DNA of 64,000 nt from Maridesulfovibrio bastinii DSM 16055 (GCF_000429985.1 NZ_KE387015.1:212148-276147); one strand, 5' to 3'; positions 19,514-30,138 are shown, counted from the first letter of the stretch. A program made the numbers and translations. Notes: generated by a model not told the origin, from the letters alone.

Positions 19514-19975
19514 ATGGACAACAGACTTCCATGGCCCGAATATTTCATGCGCATCGCCCACCTTGTGGCGGAAAGAGCCACTTGTATCAGACGTAAAGTC
19601 GGTGCGATCGCAGTAAAGGATAAACGAATTTTAGCAACCGGTTACAACGGTCCGCCATCTGATATTGCCCATTGCGCCGATGTCGGCTGCCTGCGCGAAA
19701 CTCTTGGAATACCATCCGGACAGCGCCACGAAATCTGTCGCGGACTGCATGCTGAACAAAATGTAATCATTCAGGGAGCTGTTCACGGTATCAAGCTTCA
19801 AGGTGCGGAAATATACTGCACAACCCAACCCTGCCTTATCTGCACTAAAATGCTTATTAACGTGGGTGTAAGTGCAATTTACTATTCCGAAAGCTATCCT
19901 GACGAACTTGCAGAAAAAATGTTGGAAGAAGCAAACATAAAGCATGAGCTTCTCAAGATTGACTATGACAAGTGA
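19514..19975 (+). CDS. dCMP deaminase family protein
   Basis: 153 residues of the cytidine/deoxycytidylate deaminase zinc family. HAEQN (His and catalytic Glu) and PCLIC (two Cys) form the zinc site. The ATG at 19514 follows CAGGAG; the longer frame from 19478 lacks one. The CxxxxxCxxxR region before HAEQ matches ComEB/dCMP deaminases, which make dUMP for dTTP synthesis. It overlaps ribD, whose N-terminal domain has the same fold, so the two deaminase genes lie in tandem. Confidence 0.88.
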   Translation: MDNRLPWPEYFMRIAHLVAERATCIRRKVGAIAVKDKRILATGYNGPPSDIAHCADVGCLRETLGIPSGQRHEICRGLHAEQNVIIQGAVHGIKLQGAEIYCTTQPCLICTKMLINVGVSAIYYSESYPDELAEKMLEEANIKHELLKIDYDK

Positions 19976-21086
19976 TGAAATTTTCATGGCCCGTGCCGTA
20001 GAGCTTGCTGCGCAGGGACGGGAGCATACCGCCCCCAACCCGTGTGTGGGAGCGGTAATGGTCAGCGACGGTCAAATTGTGGCCGAGGGCTGGCACCACT
20101 TCTGCGGGGGACTGCATGCCGAGCGGGAATGTATAGCCGATGCCAGAAAAAAAGGCGTCGATATGACAGCCTGCACCATGTATGTGACACTTGAACCCTG
20201 CAATCATTACGGAAAAACTCCGCCATGTACTCAGGGCATAATAGAAGCAGGCATCCGGCATATAGTTGTAGGAGCCAGAGACCCCAATGCCGTTGCTGCC
20301 GGAGGTGTTGAATTCCTGAGAGAAAAAGGAATCACTGTTCAAACCGGTATTCTTGAAAGAGAATGTCTTGATTTGATATCTGACTTTATTGTCTGGCAGA
20401 AAACCGCACGCCCCTATTCCATTGTAAAAATGGCTTCCACACTTGACGGACGCATAGCCGGACCGGAGGGAAAACCGGAAGCTGTATCAAGCCCGGAATC
20501 ATTTGCACAGGTCCAGAATTTACGGGCTATTGTCGGCGCAATAATAGTCGGGGGCAATACCCTGTATCAGGATAACCCGGGGCTAACCTGCCGCAAGCCG
20601 AATCTGCCGGAAGATTTTATTCAGCCACGCCCGGTATTTGTGACCTCCAGACTACCTGAAGCTGACAGCGAACTCACAGCCATATCCGCGAGATTCAGCG
20701 AAACCATTTTCTGGACAGATGAAGAAACAGCGTGCTCCAATGCGGCAAAACAGCTGCGTGAAAAAGGAATTGAAGTTACAGGCCTTCCCTATTCTGAAAA
20801 TGGTCTTAATTTAAAGATCGGACTGGAAAAACTCCGCACAGACCACGGAATTTTGCGTACCCTCTGCGAAGGTGGCGGCAAACTGGCCATGAGTCTTGTT
20901 TCAGCAGGACTCTGTGATGAGCTGGTCTGGTTTCAGGCTCCCAGAATTCTTGGCAACGAAAACGGAGTTCCTGTATTTTCCGGGGGCAAAGCCGGAAGCA
21001 TGGCTGAGACCGTAAATTTTAGAATGTGCAGTTTTGAAAAAAGCGGTCCTGACCTGAAAATAATTTTTAAACCTGAGGATTCTTAA
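19965..21086 (+). CDS. ribD: Bifunctional riboflavin deaminase/reductase RibD
   Basis: 373 residues from this start. The N-terminal deaminase has HAERECI and [11 protein letters not shown] (zinc ligands); the C-terminal reductase has [12 protein letters not shown] and a nucleotide-binding EGGGKL. It performs two successive steps from the GTP-derived pyrimidine in riboflavin synthesis. The frame also allows an ATG at 19944 (7 residues longer). Neither start has a clear ribosome site, and both overlap the upstream gene, so coupling is likely. The stop touches the ribE start. Confidence 0.94.
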   Translation: MTSDEIFMARAVELAAQGREHTAPNPCVGAVMVSDGQIVAEGWHHFCGGLHAERECIADARKKGVDMTACTMYVTLEPCNHYGKTPPCTQGIIEAGIRHIVVGARDPNAVAAGGVEFLREKGITVQTGILERECLDLISDFIVWQKTARPYSIVKMASTLDGRIAGPEGKPEAVSSPESFAQVQNLRAIVGAIIVGGNTLYQDNPGLTCRKPNLPEDFIQPRPVFVTSRLPEADSELTAISARFSETIFWTDEETACSNAAKQLREKGIEVTGLPYSENGLNLKIGLEKLRTDHGILRTLCEGGGKLAMSLVSAGLCDELVWFQAPRILGNENGVPVFSGGKAGSMAETVNFRMCSFEKSGPDLKIIFKPEDS

Positions 21087-21740
21087 ATGTTCACCGGACT
21101 GGTACAGACAATGGGACGCGTGGAAAGGATAGAAACGCGCGGAAAGGAAACCAGATTTACCATAGCAACAGATATCAGCGACTATGTTAAAGGCGAATCC
21201 ATAGCCATAAACGGAGCCTGCCTGACAGTGGAGACATTCAGTGGCAGTTCCTTCAGTTGTTATGCCAGTGCCGAGACCATTAACCGGACCAACCTGGGCG
21301 GTTTAAGACCCGGTTCCACTGTTAATTGCGAAAGAGCAATGGCTGTAGGAGACAGGCTCGGCGGGCATATTGTCAGCGGGCATGTTGACTGCATTGCAAA
21401 AGTTGAATCCATAAGCAATGCCGGCGAATCCACAATTTACGAAATTTCATTCCCCGAAGAGCAGGGAAAATACGTTGTTGCCAAAGGTTCTGTTGCTCTG
21501 GACGGAATAAGCCTGACAGTTAATAAATGCGGAAATAATTATCTCAAGGTAAACATAATTCCCGAGACCAGTCAGCAGACAACTATTTCCAAATGGGCTC
21601 CCGGCTATGAAATCAACATGGAAACCGATGTAATCGGTAAATACGTTTTCAACATGCTTTCAGCATGGAATCCAACAAAAAAAGAGGATGCTGTTAACAG
21701 CGGTTTGACCATGGACTTTCTCCGTGAGAACGGATTTTAG
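21087..21740 (+). CDS. ribE: Riboflavin synthase alpha subunit
   Basis: 217 residues with two lumazine-binding repeats: the MFTGLVQTMGRV start, then GGHIVSGHVD and a second half with similar spacing (DGISLTVN). It dismutates two lumazine molecules to riboflavin. It begins directly after the ribD stop. Confidence 0.96.
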   Translation: MFTGLVQTMGRVERIETRGKETRFTIATDISDYVKGESIAINGACLTVETFSGSSFSCYASAETINRTNLGGLRPGSTVNCERAMAVGDRLGGHIVSGHVDCIAKVESISNAGESTIYEISFPEEQGKYVVAKGSVALDGISLTVNKCGNNYLKVNIIPETSQQTTISKWAPGYEINMETDVIGKYVFNMLSAWNPTKKEDAVNSGLTMDFLRENGF

Positions 21741-21853
21741 CCTTAAACAGTATGTTTTCATTTTTTTACAAGAATAACTATCTGTATTAATTAATTTTTT
21801 ACAAGATTGTTTTTCAGGATTCACCCTTTTGACATTTTAATGTAAGAACACAT

Positions 21854-21960
21854 TTCTGACATTAAGTCAGACATGGAAACGGATAAAGACTTAATATGAA
21901 ATGCGGACTGAAATCCGCTACTTTGAAATACTTTCTCCGCGTTGCGGAATGAATAAGAGG
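21854..21960 (+). promoter_or_regulatory. Leader of ribBA with a dyad and two interchangeable hairpins
   Basis: TCTGAC-ATTAA-GTCAGA (about 21855-21871) is a perfect 6-bp dyad. Further on, GCGGA-CTGAAA-TCCGC (about 21903-21918) and TCCGC-GTT-GCGGA (about 21935-21947) are two short hairpins with the same arm sequences, so the arms can pair in alternative ways. The ribosome site AAGAGG follows. No FMN riboswitch consensus is present. Confidence 0.4.
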
Positions 21961-21969
21961 TAACTATAA

Positions 21970-23193
21970 ATGCCGTTATGCACCATTGAAGAAGCGATAG
22001 AGGATCTGCGTGAAGGCCGGATGGTCATCATGGTCGATGATGAAGACAGGGAAAATGAAGGTGATCTTGTCTGCGCTGCGGAAAAAGTAACCGCTGAAAC
22101 CATCAACTTCATGGCGACACACGGTCGCGGACTGATCTGCCTTGCAATGTCCGGAGAAATGGTGGACAGCCTCCAGCTGCCGCTTATGACCAAACGTAAC
22201 GAATCCCAGTTCGGCACCAATTTCACCCTCTCCATTGAAGCCAGAAACGGTGTTACCACCGGAATCTCCGCTCAGGACAGGGCAACCACCATTCTTGCCG
22301 CTGTATCCGAAGAAGCCAAACCGGAAGACATAGTTACTCCCGGTCACATATTTCCACTGCGTGCCAGAGACGGCGGAGTTCTGGTCAGAGCAGGACAGAC
22401 CGAAGGCAGTGTAGACCTTGCACGTCTTGCCGGGCTGCGTCCTGCCGGAGTCATCTGCGAAATTATGAAAGATGACGGAACCATGGCCCGTATGCCTGAC
22501 CTCGAAAAATATGCTGAAAAGCATAACCTCAAAATATGCAGCACTGCTGATCTTATCAGTTACCGCATGAAATTCGGCAAGCATACCGTAACCCGTATTG
22601 CCGAAGCCGACCTGCCGACTAAATACGGTCATTTCAAAGCTGTTGCTTTCCATTCAGACGAAGACAACCGTACCCACATTGCCCTTTGCATGGGAGACAT
22701 CATCCCCGGAGAATCCATCCCCGTACGTGTTCACAGCGAATGCCTGACCGGAGACGTTTTCGGCTCAATGAGATGCGACTGCGGAGATCAGCTTTCAGCA
22801 GCAATGTGCATGATCCATAATGCCGGTAAGGGTGTTCTCTTATACATGCGTCAGGAAGGCCGGGGTATCGGACTCGGAAATAAAATCAAAGCCTACCACC
22901 TTCAGGACCTCGGCTGCGATACTGTTGAAGCCAACGAAAGACTTGGATTCAAGCCTGACCTGCGCGAATACGGAACCGGAGCACAGATTCTTGTTCAGCT
23001 TGGAGTTACCAAAATGAAACTCATGACCAACAACCCTAAAAAGATTGTCGGTCTGGAAGGATACGGACTTCAGGTAACCGAAAGAATCCCCATTGAAATG
23101 GACGCTTGTGCTGTAAACCTCGGCTATCTTAAAACCAAAAAAGAAAAAATGGGCCACCTTCTTGATCATCTTGAAGACGGTCTGAAAAAATAA
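21970..23193 (+). CDS. ribBA: Bifunctional DHBP synthase / GTP cyclohydrolase II
   Basis: 407 residues. The first half (about 1-200) makes dihydroxybutanone phosphate from ribulose 5-phosphate ([21 protein letters not shown]). The second half is GTP cyclohydrolase II, with the zinc cysteines in [15 protein letters not shown] and RQEGRGIGL. It supplies both precursors for riboflavin. It has its own leader, separated by 229 bp from ribE, and is followed by ribH after 14 bases. Confidence 0.97.
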   Translation: MPLCTIEEAIEDLREGRMVIMVDDEDRENEGDLVCAAEKVTAETINFMATHGRGLICLAMSGEMVDSLQLPLMTKRNESQFGTNFTLSIEARNGVTTGISAQDRATTILAAVSEEAKPEDIVTPGHIFPLRARDGGVLVRAGQTEGSVDLARLAGLRPAGVICEIMKDDGTMARMPDLEKYAEKHNLKICSTADLISYRMKFGKHTVTRIAEADLPTKYGHFKAVAFHSDEDNRTHIALCMGDIIPGESIPVRVHSECLTGDVFGSMRCDCGDQLSAAMCMIHNAGKGVLLYMRQEGRGIGLGNKIKAYHLQDLGCDTVEANERLGFKPDLREYGTGAQILVQLGVTKMKLMTNNPKKIVGLEGYGLQVTERIPIEMDACAVNLGYLKTKKEKMGHLLDHLEDGLKK

Positions 23194-23207
23194 TTCGGAG
23201 CAATATA

Positions 23208-23678
23208 ATGCATCATATTAAAACCATTGAAGGTCAGCTTGACGCTAAAGAACTGAAATTTGCCATTATCGCAGGCCGTTTCAACGATTTTATCGTTGAT
23301 AAGCTGGTCGGCGGAGCTGTGGATTATCTTGCACGCCACGGTTGCAGCAAGGACAATCTCACAATTATCAAGGTTCCCGGTGCATTTGAAATGCCCGTAG
23401 TTGCTCAGAGACTGGCTGCCAAAGGTGGATTTGACGGAATAATCTGCTGCGGAGCTGTTATTCGCGGTTCCACCCCCCACTTCGACTTTGTTGCCAACGA
23501 ATGCGCAAAAGGCATTGCCCATGTTAGCCTTCAGTACTCCCTGCCTATCGGATTCGGAGTTCTGACTACCGATACTCTCGAACAGGCAATCGAACGTGCC
23601 GGTTCCAAGGGTGGTAACAAAGGTGTTGAAGCTGCTTCAGCAGTTCTCGAAACCGTCAGGGTTGTTGAACAGATCTAG
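23208..23678 (+). CDS. ribH: 6,7-dimethyl-8-ribityllumazine synthase
   Basis: 156 residues. It forms lumazine from the products of RibD and RibBA. It has the GAFEMP and [17 protein letters not shown] active-site stretches with the catalytic His. The ribosome site GGAG precedes the ATG. It completes the riboflavin set begun at 19965. Confidence 0.97.
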   Translation: MHHIKTIEGQLDAKELKFAIIAGRFNDFIVDKLVGGAVDYLARHGCSKDNLTIIKVPGAFEMPVVAQRLAAKGGFDGIICCGAVIRGSTPHFDFVANECAKGIAHVSLQYSLPIGFGVLTTDTLEQAIERAGSKGGNKGVEAASAVLETVRVVEQI

Positions 23679-24037
23679 CCTTGAAATATTAAAAAGAATT
23701 ATACGGAACTGCTGCCAGCAACTGCCGGCGGCAGTTCCGCTTAAAATATGCAGGATGCCCTTTAAGGAAAATTCCGTTTTAAAGGCAACTGACAAGGCCT
23801 AAAATATCTTGAAGCGAAGCCTTAGTCTGCCCCTTCATGATCAACAGGCCTGAATAAAACAGAAGCAACAACACCGCCATGACCTTATTAAGTCCGCGGT
23901 GATATCGTACAATAAGCCCCCCGCTGTACCGGATTTTCGATATTTCCGGATAACGGGGTGTCTGTTTGTTGTTTAAATAACAATTTAAATGTATCTTAAG
24001 TTCCGTACAAACATTTATCGGAGCTGGTGAATAATAA
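23679..24037. other. 359-bp gap between ribH and nusB
   Basis: A stem CGGAACTGC (23704-23712) / GCAGTTCCG (23731-23739) probably ends the ribH transcript, although no T-run follows. On the minus strand an open frame of about 90 codons runs through the gap and ends at 23779; its only start codon is an ATG at 23880, giving 33 residues with a hydrophobic helix (MAVLLLLFYSGLLIM). TTGTT-N5-AACAA at 23969-23983 lies in the nusB promoter region. No certain gene. Confidence 0.35.
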
Positions 24038-24499
24038 ATGTCTCAGAATAAAGGTGTACGCAGAAAAGGCCGGATTGTTGCCTTTCAGGTTCTCTACGGT
24101 ATCAGTTTTGTCCCCCCTGAAGGTGGCTGGACTCCTGAAAGGATTTATAATCTCAGTCCCGCTGTGTTGCAGGAAACAAACGAAGATGTCGTGACATTTG
24201 CACGTCAGATTTTTCTTGGAACCTGCAAGGATTTGGGCAAGCTGGATGAAACTATTTCAAAATATTCGAAGCACTGGAAACTTGAAAGGATAGCTAAAGT
24301 CGAGCTTGCAATTTTAAGACTTTCAGTTTTCGAGTTGCTGAGCATGCCGGATATCCCGCTTAAAGTCGCGATCAATGAAGGAATAGAGCTGGCCAAAAAA
24401 TTTGGTGACGGCAACTCCCGCAATTTTATCAACGGAATACTGGACGCCATCGCCAGAGACATAGACAACGGCAAATTCGGCGACCTCAAGAATTTTTAG
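24038..24499 (+). CDS. nusB: Transcription antitermination factor NusB
   Basis: 153 residues, all-helical. NusB binds boxA RNA with S10 in rRNA antitermination. Recognisable stretches are RRKGRIVAFQVLY at the start and the conserved end KVAINEGIELAKKFGDGNSRNFINGILD (shown here in part only: VAINEGIELAKKFG, NFINGILD). Gene order ribH-nusB is widespread. Confidence 0.95.
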   Translation: MSQNKGVRRKGRIVAFQVLYGISFVPPEGGWTPERIYNLSPAVLQETNEDVVTFARQIFLGTCKDLGKLDETISKYSKHWKLERIAKVELAILRLSVFELLSMPDIPLKVAINEGIELAKKFGDGNSRNFINGILDAIARDIDNGKFGDLKNF

Positions 24500-24567
24500 A
24501 AGACTTCAGGCCGACAGTATAAAGTAACAGGAACTCCTTATTCGAGGAAAGCTACAAGGGAATTCAA

Positions 24568-27066
24568 ATGGGCTTCGGAAAATACAATCCGGATCAGATT
24601 GAAGAAAAATGGCAGAAAACATGGACCGACAAAGGAACATTCCATGTTGAAACCGATGAATCCAGACCTAAATATTATGTCCTTGAAATGTTTCCCTATC
24701 CATCGGGAAAAATTCACATGGGACACGTCCGCAACTACTCAATAGGTGACGTTGTCGCCCGTTACAAAAGAATGCAGGGTTTCAACGTCATGCATCCAAT
24801 GGGTTGGGACGCTTTCGGTCTGCCCGCAGAAAACGCGGCTATAAAAAACAAAACCCATCCGGCTGAATGGACATACGCAAACATAGATGACATGCGCAGC
24901 CAGCTTTCACGGCTCGGCTTTTCCTATGACTGGAGAAGGGAAATAGCGACCTGCAACCCCAAGTATTATAAGTGGGAGCAGGAATTTATTCTTAAATTTC
25001 TTGAAAAGGGTTTGCTCTACCGCAAAAAATCACCTGTAAACTGGTGCGAGACCTGTCATACAGTTCTTGCCAACGAGCAGGTTGAGGACGGACTCTGCTG
25101 GCGTTGTGATACTCCCGTCGAGCAGAAAGAGCTTGAGCAGTGGTTTATGAGAATCACTGATTATGCTGATGAACTTCTTGAAAGCCTTGAAGACCTCAAA
25201 GGTTCCTGGCCTGACAGGGTTCTTGCCATGCAGAAAAACTGGATAGGCAAGAGCGTTGGTGCTGAGCTTAAATTCGAGATTGAAGGCAGCGAAGAGACCA
25301 TCAGCGTATTCACCACCCGCCCGGATACCCTTTACGGTGCAACTTTCATGAGTGTGGCAGCCGAGCATCCGATGGTTGAAAAACTTATCGAAGGCTACGC
25401 TGATGCCGACAAGGTTCGTGATTTTGTTTACAAAATTACTAACATGGACCGTTTCCTGCGCTCATCAGACGATCTTGAAAAAGAAGGTATTTTCACCGGG
25501 GCATACTGTATTAATCCGCTTAACGGACGCAGAATGCCTATTTACGTCGCAAACTTCGTTCTCATGGGATACGGAACAGGTGCCGTAATGGCTGTGCCAG
25601 CCCATGACCAGCGCGACTTTGAATTTGCCAGAAAATATGATCTGCCCATGCAGATTGTTATCTCTCCGGAAAATGAAACTCTGGATGTAGAAAAGATGAC
25701 CGAGGCTTATTCCGCCCCCGGAAATCTTGTAAATTCTGAAAAATTCAACGGCATGCCCAATGAAGAAGCAAAAGCCGCAATAGTTGACTACCTTGCTGAA
25801 AGCGGCAAAGGCAAAAAAGCTATCAACTACCGCCTCAGGGACTGGAATATTTCCAGACAGAGATTCTGGGGTGCACCTATCCCGGTTGTATATTGTGACA
25901 AATGCGGAGTTGTACCCGTTCCTTCTGAAGACCTTCCGGTCGTTCTCCCTGAGAATGCCGTTATGAATGAAGACGGACGTTCTCCACTTCCGCAGATGGA
26001 AGAATTTTACAAAACAACCTGTCCCAAATGCGGCGGCGAGGCTCGCAGAGAAACCGACACCATGGATACTTTTGTAGAATCATCATGGTATTTCCTGCGT
26101 TACACCTGCGCCCGCAAAGAAGATGGAGCTTTCGACCGCAAAGGTCTTGATTACTGGATGCCGGTTGACCAGTATATCGGTGGTATTGAACATGCTATTC
26201 TCCACCTGCTCTATGCGCGTTTCTTCACCAAAATTCTGCGTGATGAAGGTTACACCGGCCTCTCTGAACCGTTTGCCAACCTGCTTACTCAGGGAATGGT
26301 TCTTAAAGATGGCTCCAAGATGTCAAAATCAAAAGGCAATGTGGTTGACCCCAGTGCCATGATTAAAAAGTATGGAGCTGATGCTACCAGACTTTTCATT
26401 CTCTTCGCATCTCCGCCGGAAAAAGACCTTGAATGGAGTGATCAGGGAATTGAAGGTTCTTTCCGTTTCCTGAACAGAATCTGGAGACTTGTGGAAGATC
26501 TGGAAGGAAAGCTCGCTCCGGTCGGTGCCTGTGCCGCTCCAGAAGGAATCAAGCTTTCTTCCGATGCTAAGGATCTTCGCCGCAAGGAGCATGACACCAT
26601 TCGTAGAGTCAGCAGTGACATGCAGAACAAATTCCAGTTCAACACTGCAATTGCAGCGGTTATGGAGCTGGTAAATGAACTCTATTCACTCAAAGATAAG
26701 CTGGTCTCAACTGATGACGGCAAATTCGCCTTGTCATCAGCAGTATCCTCGGCTCTGGTAGCCCTTTCTCCAATGGCTCCGCACATCTGTGAAGAGCTTT
26801 GGAACAAAATCGGTTACAACGGCTGCGTGAGTGAGGTTTCATGGCCTGAATATGATGAAGAAGCACTGAAAACAGATGAGCTGCTGATCATTCTTCAGGT
26901 TAATGGCAAAATGCGTGGCAAGATGTCCGTTCCGGCTTCCGCTGACAAAGAAGAAATCAAGAAACAGGCTGTTGATCACGAAAACGTGGTCAAACATACT
27001 GAAGGCAAAACAATCAGAAAGGTTATAGTTGTTCCCGGAAAACTGGTGAACATCGTAGCTAATTAA
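24568..27066 (+). CDS. leuS: Leucyl-tRNA synthetase
   Basis: 832 residues. The class I signature is [13 protein letters not shown], and the KMSKS loop is [12 protein letters not shown]. Between them lie a zinc-like CxxC module (CDKCG ... CPKCGG) and the editing domain that removes mischarged tRNA. The length is normal for bacterial LeuRS. The ribosome site AAGGG precedes the ATG. The gene is followed by lptE and holA, the same order as in E. coli. Confidence 0.98.
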   Translation: MGFGKYNPDQIEEKWQKTWTDKGTFHVETDESRPKYYVLEMFPYPSGKIHMGHVRNYSIGDVVARYKRMQGFNVMHPMGWDAFGLPAENAAIKNKTHPAEWTYANIDDMRSQLSRLGFSYDWRREIATCNPKYYKWEQEFILKFLEKGLLYRKKSPVNWCETCHTVLANEQVEDGLCWRCDTPVEQKELEQWFMRITDYADELLESLEDLKGSWPDRVLAMQKNWIGKSVGAELKFEIEGSEETISVFTTRPDTLYGATFMSVAAEHPMVEKLIEGYADADKVRDFVYKITNMDRFLRSSDDLEKEGIFTGAYCINPLNGRRMPIYVANFVLMGYGTGAVMAVPAHDQRDFEFARKYDLPMQIVISPENETLDVEKMTEAYSAPGNLVNSEKFNGMPNEEAKAAIVDYLAESGKGKKAINYRLRDWNISRQRFWGAPIPVVYCDKCGVVPVPSEDLPVVLPENAVMNEDGRSPLPQMEEFYKTTCPKCGGEARRETDTMDTFVESSWYFLRYTCARKEDGAFDRKGLDYWMPVDQYIGGIEHAILHLLYARFFTKILRDEGYTGLSEPFANLLTQGMVLKDGSKMSKSKGNVVDPSAMIKKYGADATRLFILFASPPEKDLEWSDQGIEGSFRFLNRIWRLVEDLEGKLAPVGACAAPEGIKLSSDAKDLRRKEHDTIRRVSSDMQNKFQFNTAIAAVMELVNELYSLKDKLVSTDDGKFALSSAVSSALVALSPMAPHICEELWNKIGYNGCVSEVSWPEYDEEALKTDELLIILQVNGKMRGKMSVPASADKEEIKKQAVDHENVVKHTEGKTIRKVIVVPGKLVNIVAN

Positions 27067-27178
27067 ATATTGTTTTTGATATTGTAGATCGGGGGATAAT
27101 ATATCCTCCGGTCTATCAATAACGAAAATATTACAATTGAACCTCAACCCGCCGAGGCGGATATATCGAGATACTCGC

Positions 27179-27685
27179 ATGCAGATCCTTAAAACAATGA
27201 AAAGACTTACTGCCTTCATGCTGCTCATTTTCGTCCTTGCAGGATGCGGCTATCAGAATTCCGCCACTCAGCCCAACATGCTTTCCAAAGGATTTACGAA
27301 AGTATCCTTCGGCAAAGTAAAAAACCCCACTCTCGACCGTTGGCTTGAGCCGGCGATGCGTTCTCAAATCAGGGATGAAATCACTAACAGGGGCCAACTT
27401 CAGTGGGTAGATAAAGCTGAAGCCGAAGCTCTCATCAATCTCAAAATAATCAGCCTTGAGGACTCTAACGGAATCCGCGGTGACAAGGATGAAACCCTCA
27501 AATACGAGGAAACCCTTCGGGTACAGATGTCCATTACCAATCCAACTGATGGAAGGACTATCTGGAATTCAGGAACGGTGGAAGTTTCCGAAAGCTATTT
27601 GCCCAACAACGAGCCTGCAACTCAGCAGCTGGTTGTAAAGCTGATGTCACGTAGACTTGTAGACAGACTCAATCAGGCCTATTAA
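27179..27685 (+). CDS. lptE: LPS assembly lipoprotein LptE
   Basis: 168 residues. A lipoprotein signal ends in the lipobox LAGC, so the mature protein is lipidated and lies in the outer membrane, where LptE plugs the LptD barrel. Sequence conservation in this family is low; the call rests on the lipobox, the length and the leuS-lptE-holA context. The ATG at 27179 or at 27197 could be the start; a TTG at 27137 is unlikely. LptD is encoded at 54730-57078. Confidence 0.82.
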   Translation: MQILKTMKRLTAFMLLIFVLAGCGYQNSATQPNMLSKGFTKVSFGKVKNPTLDRWLEPAMRSQIRDEITNRGQLQWVDKAEAEALINLKIISLEDSNGIRGDKDETLKYEETLRVQMSITNPTDGRTIWNSGTVEVSESYLPNNEPATQQLVVKLMSRRLVDRLNQAY

Positions 27686-27782
27686 TCAGCAGGTTATTTG
27701 CCCAAGTAATTAAAGCTGAACAGGGCTGAACCGCCTTCAAAAATATAATTTTTTGTCTGTCAGCAGACAGGCAGGAGTTTGG

Positions 27783-28769
27783 ATGTCAAGACCAGGATAT
27801 ATGTTCCTTATCTGTCCTGATGCACAAATGCTGCATGAACAGATAAATTCAATTCTTTCCGCTCCGGGAAATTCAGATTTTGAAAAAAAAGTTTACTGGG
27901 CTGAAGATGATCTTTCTCCTCAATTCTGGGACGATCTTACATTACAGACTCTTTTCGGCGGTTCAAAAGCAGTTATCCTCCGCAAAGCCCACACTTTGAA
28001 GGCCGCCCAATGGGACAGTCTTGATAAAGCCGTTTCCGGTCTCAGTGACAGCTCCATGCTGTTTTTGTGCCTCGAGGGAGAATGGAAAGGTAAAAAGCAG
28101 GCTCTCCCGGCTGTAGTAAAACGCAGAAAATGCTGGCAGCATGCTGAAAAACAGAAATGGGTATGGGCTTCTCCCGGTCTTGATGAAAATACCATTAAGA
28201 AATTTGTAAATGACTGGTCCAGACAGACTGGAATTTCATTTCAAAACGGAGTGCAGCAGGCCTTATGTTCCGCTCTGCCCCGTGATGCCCGTGCAGCCCG
28301 GCTGGAGCTCGATAAAATGGAGCTTGCGGCTGGTGATGAAAAAGTTCTTGAACACGAACACCTTGAAGTAATTCCTTTTAATGAGGAAATGGAATTCTTC
28401 ACCTTCATGGATCGTCTATCTCAGGGCGGAGACCCGGTTTCTCTCTGGCAGCGGGTGCTTACCAACCACACCGAAAAAGATTCCATGTTTTTTCTTCTGG
28501 CAGCATCACTGACGCGTGAAGCTCGCTCACTCTGGATGATTCTTAACGGAGAAGGTTCCGAAGTTAAGATGCCCGCCTTTATCCGTAATAAGAAGGAAGC
28601 ACTGGCCCGAAGAATAGGCCCGGCCAGAGTTGCACGGATTTTCGACATTGTTCTTGAAGCCGAGCTGGGAATAAAGTCCGGTAATAGAAAACCCGAACAG
28701 GCACTGGAACTTATGGTGGCCTCTTTGACAACATTATTTGCACCGCCAGCCAGAAATATTCGCCGCTAA
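27783..28769 (+). CDS. holA: DNA polymerase III delta subunit
   Basis: 328 residues from the ATG at 27783, which follows AGGAG; a longer frame from 27753 lacks a ribosome site. HolA is the clamp-loader subunit that opens the beta ring. Similarity is diffuse, but the AAA-like start, the length and the position after lptE support it. Confidence 0.85.
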   Translation: MSRPGYMFLICPDAQMLHEQINSILSAPGNSDFEKKVYWAEDDLSPQFWDDLTLQTLFGGSKAVILRKAHTLKAAQWDSLDKAVSGLSDSSMLFLCLEGEWKGKKQALPAVVKRRKCWQHAEKQKWVWASPGLDENTIKKFVNDWSRQTGISFQNGVQQALCSALPRDARAARLELDKMELAAGDEKVLEHEHLEVIPFNEEMEFFTFMDRLSQGGDPVSLWQRVLTNHTEKDSMFFLLAASLTREARSLWMILNGEGSEVKMPAFIRNKKEALARRIGPARVARIFDIVLEAELGIKSGNRKPEQALELMVASLTTLFAPPARNIRR

Positions 28770-28816
28770 GACCTTATTTACAGACAAGTCCATCATACAG
28801 CTCATAAAATAGGTCA

Positions 28817-28873
28817 TTTTTATCCTCAAAAACACCTTTTCAGCTACTAATTTGCTCTTTTTATCATCAAAAA
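28817..28873. repeat. Pair of 16-bp near-identical repeats
   Basis: TTTTTATCCTCAAAAA (28817-28832) and TTTTTATCATCAAAAA (28858-28873) differ at one base and lie 41 bp apart, about four helical turns. They sit in the 269-bp AT-rich gap between holA and radC, where no gene is visible. Confidence 0.4.
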
Positions 28874-29038
28874 GGCATTTTTTTGCCCATTTATACCCCT
28901 TAATCCGCTTGCTTTGGTAAAACATAAAGTTTATTTCTTTAAGAAACCGTGAACAGGCCGCAAAAAATCAGTCTAAGTGTATTTTTTTAATTTTATACCA
29001 TCGGCAGGACTTGCCGTAAGTGAATTACTGCTTAACAT

Positions 29039-29716
29039 ATGGAAAAGAAACCCCATTATTACGGACACAGGCAGCGGCTGAAAGAAAAGCTGCTGAAAAA
29101 CCCTGAATCCCCGGCAGACTACGAACTGCTGGAACTTTTACTGGGGCAGGTTCTTTCCAGATGCGACACCAAGCCCATAGCCAAGGAGCTGCTTGAAGAG
29201 TTCAAATCGCTTGGCGGAGTTTTAAATGCTTCTGACGAACGCCTGCAGAAAATTAAAGGTGTGGGGCCGGGAGTTCTGACAAGTTTTAAACTTCTCAGAG
29301 AGATTTGGACCAGAATTGCTGAAGAACCGATATTCAGCAACGAGGAACTGTCTTCCCCTGAAGCTGTCGCCAGAGCCGCTATGGCAAGAATTGGCAATCT
29401 TTCCATAGAACAATTCTGGGTTGCTCTGGTCAACACCCGGAATAAGGTGATATGCTGGGAAATGATAAGCCGTGGCACGGTTGACAAAACAGCTGTTTTC
29501 CCGAGGGAAATAGTTGCCATGGCTCTCAAATACGGAGCCAGCGGAGTCATCCTCGCCCATAACCATCCCGGCGGCGACCCGACTCCTTCGCGCAATGACA
29601 TCGTGAGGACGCAGGAAATTTCAGCAGCCTGCAAGAGTCTGGATATCAGGCTGATGGATCATATCGTCGTCACAAAAGATAGATATTACAGTTTTATGGA
29701 AGCAGGCAGAATTTAG
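29039..29716 (+). CDS. radC: RadC-family JAB/MPN protein
   Basis: 225 residues. The N-terminal helix-hairpin-helix region (LQKIKGVGPG) is followed by a JAMM metalloprotease-like domain with ILAHNHPGGDPTPS. Despite the name, a DNA repair role has been disputed; the biochemical activity is unsettled. Its neighbour is an acylphosphatase remnant. Confidence 0.92.
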   Translation: MEKKPHYYGHRQRLKEKLLKNPESPADYELLELLLGQVLSRCDTKPIAKELLEEFKSLGGVLNASDERLQKIKGVGPGVLTSFKLLREIWTRIAEEPIFSNEELSSPEAVARAAMARIGNLSIEQFWVALVNTRNKVICWEMISRGTVDKTAVFPREIVAMALKYGASGVILAHNHPGGDPTPSRNDIVRTQEISAACKSLDIRLMDHIVVTKDRYYSFMEAGRI

Positions 29717-29752
29717 ATTCCACAATTAACGGATTCAAAAAAGGAGGACACA

Positions 29753-29848
29753 ATGTTTAGAAGCTGTCATTTGGTAGTTACAGGCAATGTTACCGAGGTG
29801 TTCTTCAAAACCCGGATCGAAAATACAGCTCAGCGGCTTAAAATTTAA
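29753..29848 (+). pseudogene. Acylphosphatase fragment, decayed
   Basis: A strong ribosome site (AAGGAGG) precedes an ATG and only 31 codons: MFRSCHLVVTGNVTEVFFKT and then a helix-like ENTAQRLKI before TAA. This lines up with the acylphosphatase N-terminus (HLxVxGxVQGVFFRxxTxxxAxxLGL). The VQGV loop is changed to VTEV, and the catalytic Arg of FFR is Lys. The rest of the roughly 90-residue domain, including the catalytic Asn, is missing. A remnant is the best reading; a small peptide with a new role is possible because the ribosome site is intact. Confidence 0.6.
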
Positions 29849-30138
29849 GACCGGGCCTAAGACCTGATAACTCCGGAACTAAATTGTTCCGCAGGTGCAG
29901 TGCGGCAGCACTGCTGAAATACGGATCACTTTTTTTACCGGAAGAGCTGTATTAAAAAATAACAATTTCAGAATGAATTAGTTGACAAAACAGAGCTGTC
30001 GGAGCGGGGATAAAGATTCTCCAACCTCCGTAAACTGACAACGGTTATAAATCGTTATCAACTGAAAAACGGCAGACGGATTAAAGCTGGCGTAATTTAA
30101 AAATTTCAAACTCATTTTTATATATAAAGGATCACAAG
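29849..30138. other. 290-bp region upstream of lon
   Basis: It holds a perfect hairpin GCAGTGC-GGCA-GCACTGC (29897-29914) and a TTGACA at 29982-29987 with no well-spaced -10 box. No CIRCE element (TTAGCACTC-N9-GAGTGCTAA) is present. The control of lon is therefore not evident. Confidence 0.35.

Noticed and set aside
21741..21969. FMN riboswitch upstream of ribBA
   Set aside because: None of the conserved riboswitch segments (such as GGGGCAGGGTGAAATTCC or ACCGGCGGT) is present; only two short hairpins are seen.
28734..28925. 63-codon minus-strand frame downstream of holA
   Set aside because: Lysine-rich translation of an AT-rich stretch, without ribosome site or motif.
29849..30138. CIRCE heat-shock operator before lon
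   Set aside because: The TTAGCACTC/GAGTGCTAA arms are not present.
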